64,000 nt of DNA from contig NZ_CP033898.1 in NCBI RefSeq assembly GCF_003814005.1, positions 1,116,001 to 1,180,000 of the forward strand. The letters are read 5' to 3'. The notes beneath the pieces are model-generated. The model did not search any database, was not told the DNA's origin, and saw only the letters and a list, made by a program, of their open reading frames with translations. Positions 60,969 to 64,000 of this stretch are shown here, one piece after another (position 1 is the stretch's first letter; every line of letters begins with the position of its first letter). Made by a program: the position numbers and the translations under genes. Source of the stretch: Corynebacterium pseudopelargi. Lineage in GTDB: Bacteria > Actinomycetota > Actinomycetes > Mycobacteriales > Mycobacteriaceae.

Positions 60969-60996
60969 ATGCACCGGTGCATCGGTGCATCGGTGC
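60969..60996 (+). repeat. 14-bp palindrome and 8-bp tandem repeat
   Basis: ATGCACCGGTGCAT (60969-60982) is a perfect palindrome. It runs into GGTGCATC at 60976-60983 and 60984-60991, then GGTGC at 60992-60996. The gene-free part between hemH and this point shows nothing else. Confidence 0.6.
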
Positions 60997-61154
60997 TCAG
61001 CATCCAACAAATAGGGTTTTGCGAATGGCCAAAAAGCGTGTTTAAAAAGCTGGCAAACTCGGAGCATTTCAACACTCCTGAGCTGCCTATTCAGAAAGAG
61101 CTTGGAAACACCCAGCCACTAGGTCAGCAGATATTCAAATCGAGAAAAGGGTAG
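60969..61154 (+). pseudogene. Possible remnant of a larger gene (61-aa open frame)
   Basis: An AT-richer frame that starts within the palindrome and stops 3 bases before the next gene. The second half (KKLANSEHFNTPELPIQKE then a GQQIFKSRKG end) looks like the tail of a longer protein rather than chance sequence, and the tight spacing to the downstream gene is typical of an original two-gene unit. There is no ribosome-binding site and no family match I can name. It may be noise. Confidence 0.25.
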
Positions 61155-61157
61155 TAA

Positions 61158-61517
61158 ATGGAGGTAGTTAGAACGATCGAAGGCGTTATAGCGACGCCCG
61201 ATGATGATTCTTCTGGCGAGTTACGTAACCCGGTTTACTGCGTATTCTTCTGGACCCTTCAATCAGAGGAAACATTTTCGATTGACGATAGGTGCAGGAT
61301 TTTCGACGCAGAAGATGTCTCCGAAGTTATCGAGTGGGCGAAGAGAAACTCTTCCGGGTACGACGGCTTTTCCGTACTGTTTCCTTCAAAATTTTTCACC
61401 GATGCTGGTGAGGAAATAGAAAAAATGTACGTCCTATATGGGGGATACCCTGAAGGCCTAGAGGTTTCTTCAGAACCAGATTTTAAGTGGACCATGAAAC
61501 AGGTTTCTGACTCCTAA
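61158..61517 (+). CDS. Small acidic hypothetical protein in an AT-richer islet
   Basis: A 119-aa acidic protein without membrane segments or signal peptide, preceded by AAAAGGG about 6 bases before ATG 61158. It contains NPVYCVFFWTL, then ASP/Glu-rich DAEDVSEVIEWAKRNSS, a layout (YxVxFW ... DV.EVI.WA) that resembles small actinobacterial proteins of unknown function often found as strays or beside toxin genes. Codon use is visibly more A/T-ending than in neighbouring genes, suggesting recent acquisition. An immunity role is speculation. Confidence 0.65.
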   Translation: MEVVRTIEGVIATPDDDSSGELRNPVYCVFFWTLQSEETFSIDDRCRIFDAEDVSEVIEWAKRNSSGYDGFSVLFPSKFFTDAGEEIEKMYVLYGGYPEGLEVSSEPDFKWTMKQVSDS

Positions 61518-61662
61518 ATTCCTAGGCCCTTGTTGTGCGCTCACCTCGTCGCAAGGCAGCAAGATCTAGTAACCAGGAAAGCATCTGCATCCGTTCTGTC
61601 CAATCCCCACACCCGTTGCCCCAAGCAATCCCACTGGCATGAGGCGGTGCCAGCAAGGCTAA
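61518..61662. other. Short gap downstream of the islet gene
   Basis: I see no gene, terminator or clear repeat in these 145 bases. Confidence 0.4.
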
Positions 61663-62397
61663 TTAGGCATACTCGCGGCCAAGCTCAATGGCGCAATACG
61701 CCACCGCGGCCATGCGGGCATCGCGAATGGCGTTGCCAATGCTGAGCAATTCCGGGTCAAAGCGGTGTTCACCGATGCCACTGAGCACCGTCTCTAGAAT
61801 TGCTGAAGCATAGTCGGCTCGTGCAATGAGCTTGGCTGCACGTTCTGGGATCTCCGGCGGCAGACCCGGGGTTTCATAAAAATCCCTGAGCGTGCCTACC
61901 CGTAGCCTCGGCTGCTGCACCCCATCTAAGGCCATTCCGTGGGCGGCAATTGCATTGGCTGCGCGATCAATGGCGAGACGCAATTGGGTATCTGCATCAC
62001 CGGGCATAAGAAAAGACTGCAGGTGCATCGGCACCTCTGAATCAGAAAACTCCCACTGCGTTGCACCGCGATGGTTATTGGGAATAGCTAGGGTTGCGCT
62101 GCCTGCCGGATCGTGGCGAAGCACCAAGGCCGCCGGTGCATCGAGGTGTGCAAGCAACGCCTGGCCTGGTCCTGGTAGCACCAGGCTCAGCCAGGGATAG
62201 CGCGAAGAAGGCGTGCAGTGCGCACGAAATTCCCGGAGCACATAGGCAATTTCGCTGCCATCTTCTAAGCGGTGCGGGCCACCAAGTTCGGCTAGGGCAT
62301 CGATGGCTTCGTCTAAAGGCAACCTGCCGCAGACCCACTGCTGCACCCACAAGGCGATATTTTGGGCAGGGGAGTAGACATAGTATGGCGAGTGCAT
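61663..62397 (-). CDS. Conserved-looking hypothetical protein (244 aa)
   Basis: I do not recognise a family. The 244-aa protein has no signal peptide or clear membrane helix and appears mostly helical, with PAQNIALWVQQWVCGRLP near the start, SRYPWLSLVLPGPGQALLAH in the middle and NAIRDARMAAVAYCAIELGREYA at the end. Codon use matches the core genome. It is transcribed divergently from the DUF3097 gene, 34 bases between starts, and TAGGAT (62412-62407) ends 9 bases before its ATG. Confidence 0.75.
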   Translation of the reverse strand: MHSPYYVYSPAQNIALWVQQWVCGRLPLDEAIDALAELGGPHRLEDGSEIAYVLREFRAHCTPSSRYPWLSLVLPGPGQALLAHLDAPAALVLRHDPAGSATLAIPNNHRGATQWEFSDSEVPMHLQSFLMPGDADTQLRLAIDRAANAIAAHGMALDGVQQPRLRVGTLRDFYETPGLPPEIPERAAKLIARADYASAILETVLSGIGEHRFDPELLSIGNAIRDARMAAVAYCAIELGREYA

Positions 62398-62406
62398 AGG
62401 CGAGTC

Positions 62407-62412
62407 ATCCTA
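62407..62412 (-). promoter_or_regulatory. -10 element of the 244-aa gene
   Basis: TAGGAT on the minus strand, 9 bases before ATG 62397. Confidence 0.4.
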
Positions 62413-62417
62413 GCCGA

Positions 62418-62423
62418 TAAAGT
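62418..62423 (+). promoter_or_regulatory. -10 element of the DUF3097 gene
   Basis: TAAAGT ends 8 bases before ATG 62432. With the minus-strand element at 62407-62412 it makes a back-to-back promoter pair in a 34-base gap. Confidence 0.45.
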
Positions 62424-62431
62424 AGGCGGCT

Positions 62432-63274
62432 ATGAGCTTTGACGACCGATACAGTGGCGACATCCTTGGCGGGCATCGACGGAAGCAGGCGCCCACCTTC
62501 CCAGAAGTTCCTGCTACCCCGGATCTGGTTGTTGAAGTGCTTGCCGACGGCTTCGTTGGAGCAGTGATCGCTTTCGAAAGAACCTATGACGGGGACTTCG
62601 TTCGCCTTGAAGATCGTTATGGCCAAGAGCGCCTGTTTAAGATGCGCCCGGGGGCCTTTCTTATCGACGGCCAGCGTGTCTCATTAACCCGCTATGTTCC
62701 AAAGGCGCAGCCGCAACGATCCAATTCTGGTTCGCGCAGAGTTGAACAACTAGAGGCAAAGGTGGCCCTGCCTTCTCGCATTTGGGTTGAAGGCGTGCAC
62801 GATGCTGCGATCGTGGAAAAGATTTGGGGGCATGATCTTCGCGTTGAAGGGGTGGTAGTCGAGTACCTCGAAGGCCTTGATAATCTCCAGCAGCGCCTTG
62901 AAGAATTCCAGCCCACTGCCCAGCGGAGGGTGGGTGTGCTTGCCGATCACCTCATTGAAGGCTCCAAAGAAAGCCGCTTGACCGAGGCGGTTGGCCCCAA
63001 TGTGCTGGTCACCGGCCATCCTTATATCGATATCTGGGCCGCGGTCAAACCCCAAAAGCTCGGGCTTTCTGCGTGGCCTGAGGTGCCCTATGGCGAAGAT
63101 TGGAAGCAGGGCGTTTGCCGCCGGGTGGGCTGGTCTGATCCCAAGGAAGGCTGGCGACGGGTCTACCGCGCAGTAGAGACATTCCGCGACGTCGATGCCT
63201 CCCTCATCGGAGCAGTAGAGCGCCTGGTTGATTTTGTATGCAACCCGGAGTTGAGCAAGCAAGACCTGCTCTAA
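62432..63274 (+). CDS. DUF3097 family protein
   Basis: A 280-aa actinobacterial protein of unknown function. The N-terminal third is a small beta-rich domain (VVEVLADGFVGAVIAFERTYDG..VRLEDRYGQERLF). The rest looks Toprim-like: RIWVEGVHDAAIVEKIWG with a conserved Glu, then RVGVLADHLIEGSKE with acidic residues, and VTGHPYIDIWAAVKP. This suggests a nucleic-acid or nucleotide role, unproven. The transcript is probably leaderless. Confidence 0.85.
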   Translation: MSFDDRYSGDILGGHRRKQAPTFPEVPATPDLVVEVLADGFVGAVIAFERTYDGDFVRLEDRYGQERLFKMRPGAFLIDGQRVSLTRYVPKAQPQRSNSGSRRVEQLEAKVALPSRIWVEGVHDAAIVEKIWGHDLRVEGVVVEYLEGLDNLQQRLEEFQPTAQRRVGVLADHLIEGSKESRLTEAVGPNVLVTGHPYIDIWAAVKPQKLGLSAWPEVPYGEDWKQGVCRRVGWSDPKEGWRRVYRAVETFRDVDASLIGAVERLVDFVCNPELSKQDLL

Positions 63275-63313
63275 GGGCGAAGCATTAGGCTGCCCTACCG
63301 CAGTGATACCCCT

Positions 63314-63760
63314 ATGCGTATCCTGGCACCTGTGGGAGCACTTATTTGGTTTGTCATTGCATTAGTGCTCGCCGGCCTAGAGATGTTTGCCGGTGAGCTC
63401 ACTTTTCTCATGCTCGCAGGCGGCGCTCTGGCTGCCAGCGGGGTGGGGCTATTTGATGCACCGATGTACCTCGAAGTCATCGTTTTTGCCATTGTTTCCA
63501 TCGCGCTCTTGGCGGTGGTCAAGCCTGTGGCTCGCCGCAGACTGCAACAAGCGCCTGCACTGGATACCTCCCCGCGCGCCGCTTTAGGGCAAGCAGCCGA
63601 AGTGCTTGAGCCAGTAGATGCTACCGGCGGCCAGATCCGCTTCGATGGCGGTATTTGGTCTGCGCGCACCTTACACGCAGACGAACACTTCGGCGTGGGG
63701 GAAGTGGTCAATGTTGTTGATATTGAAGGCACCACGGCTGTGGTGTGGAAAGGGATTTAG
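63314..63760 (+). CDS. NfeD-like membrane protein
   Basis: A 148-aa protein with two or three N-terminal helices (about residues 5-70, APVGALIWFVIALVLAGLEM onward) and a C-terminal OB-fold domain (RAALGQAAEVLEPVDATGGQ). Short NfeD proteins of this type work with SPFH/stomatin partners in membrane microdomains; the next gene, 3 bases on, encodes such a partner. Confidence 0.88.
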   Translation: MRILAPVGALIWFVIALVLAGLEMFAGELTFLMLAGGALAASGVGLFDAPMYLEVIVFAIVSIALLAVVKPVARRRLQQAPALDTSPRAALGQAAEVLEPVDATGGQIRFDGGIWSARTLHADEHFGVGEVVNVVDIEGTTAVVWKGI

Positions 63761-63763
63761 TCA

Positions 63764-64000
63764 ATGGAAGGTTTAATCTTTATAGCCGTTCTCATAGCCC
63801 TGGTGGTGCTGATTTTGGTCAAGACCATCGTGGTGATCCCCCAGGGTGAGGCGGCGATCGTGGAAAGGCTCGGGCGCTATACGCGCACCATTTCCGGCGG
63901 CATTAGCCTGCTCGTGCCCTTTATCGACCGTGTTCGTGCCAAGGTGGATACCCGCGAACGCGTGGTGTCGTTTCCTCCTCAGGCAGTTATCACCCAAGAC
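63764..64000 (+). CDS. qmcA: SPFH/Band 7 (stomatin-like) protein, N-terminal part (partial)
   Basis: The first 79 codons of a stomatin/prohibitin-family membrane protein, cut by the right edge. It starts MEGLIFIAVLIALVVLILVK, a membrane anchor, then enters the SPFH domain with IPQGEAAIVERLGRYTRT, GISLLVPFIDRVRAKVD and RERVVSFPPQAVITQD. ATG 63764 follows AAAGGG and is 3 bases after the NfeD stop, so the two are translationally linked. The name qmcA is by family resemblance. Confidence 0.9.
   Translation, partial: MEGLIFIAVLIALVVLILVKTIVVIPQGEAAIVERLGRYTRTISGGISLLVPFIDRVRAKVDTRERVVSFPPQAVITQD

Overview
The window is a stretch of core chromosome from a Corynebacterium (Actinobacteria; GC by eye in the high 50s percent). 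The assignment rests on corynebacterial gene order and families (mihF-gmk-rpoZ-coaBC-metK, sufR-sufBDCSUT, acn-acnR, the lipoglycan mannosyltransferase mptB, the ripC-type NlpC/P60 protein) and on McbR- and AcnR-type operators. The order also parallels the Mycobacterium tuberculosis stretch from carB through ripA and hemH to the nfeD/qmcA pair. I see no tRNA, rRNA, CRISPR array, insertion sequence or prophage.

Layout. (1) 1-9.7 kb, plus strand: carB end, pyrF, mihF, gmk, rpoZ, coaBC, metK, priA, def, fmt: pyrimidine, purine and cofactor synthesis, SAM synthesis and translation start. (2) 9.7-21.1 kb, plus: rsmB, rpe, the riboflavin cluster ribD-ribE-ribBA-ribH, a PH-domain membrane protein, uvrC, then rapZ-yvcK-whiA. 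(3) 21.6-25.3 kb, plus: lower glycolysis gap-pgk-tpiA and secG, with no ppc between tpiA and secG. (4) 25.4-32.1 kb, minus: the pentose phosphate operon tkt-tal-zwf-opcA-pgl. (5) 32.9-39.0 kb: ctaB (plus), a 57-aa membrane protein, ctaA, a two-gene ABC exporter and mptB (all minus). (6) 39.3-45.5 kb, plus: sufR and sufBDCSUT for iron-sulfur cluster assembly. (7) 45.6-53.6 kb: an ABC-F ATPase and a peptide transporter (plus), then a minus-strand run of an M24 peptidase, a UPF0210/ACT pair, a class-I glutamine amidotransferase and acnR. (8) 53.7-64 kb: acn (minus), then plus-strand envelope gene, ripC and hemH; an AT-richer islet with an unknown 119-aa gene; a 244-aa unknown; a DUF3097 gene; and nfeD/qmcA cut by the right edge.

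Regulation readable from sequence: two matches to TAGAC-N6-GTCTA (the McbR operator), one in the metK promoter and one in the promoter of the glutamine amidotransferase; a near-perfect inverted repeat of AcnR type upstream of acn; a GGTGCA-N9-TGCACC repeat before sufR; and several strong intrinsic terminators. Thirteen genes have a -10 hexamer of TAnnnT form ending 6-9 nt before the start codon, the arrangement expected for leaderless mRNAs.

Most of the window is ordinary housekeeping sequence. The parts least explained by known biology are the islet at 60.97-61.52 kb, a 45-aa PLDc_N-like small ORF at 50.35 kb, the structured mihF leader, and the pair of unknown-function genes that diverge at 62.4 kb.
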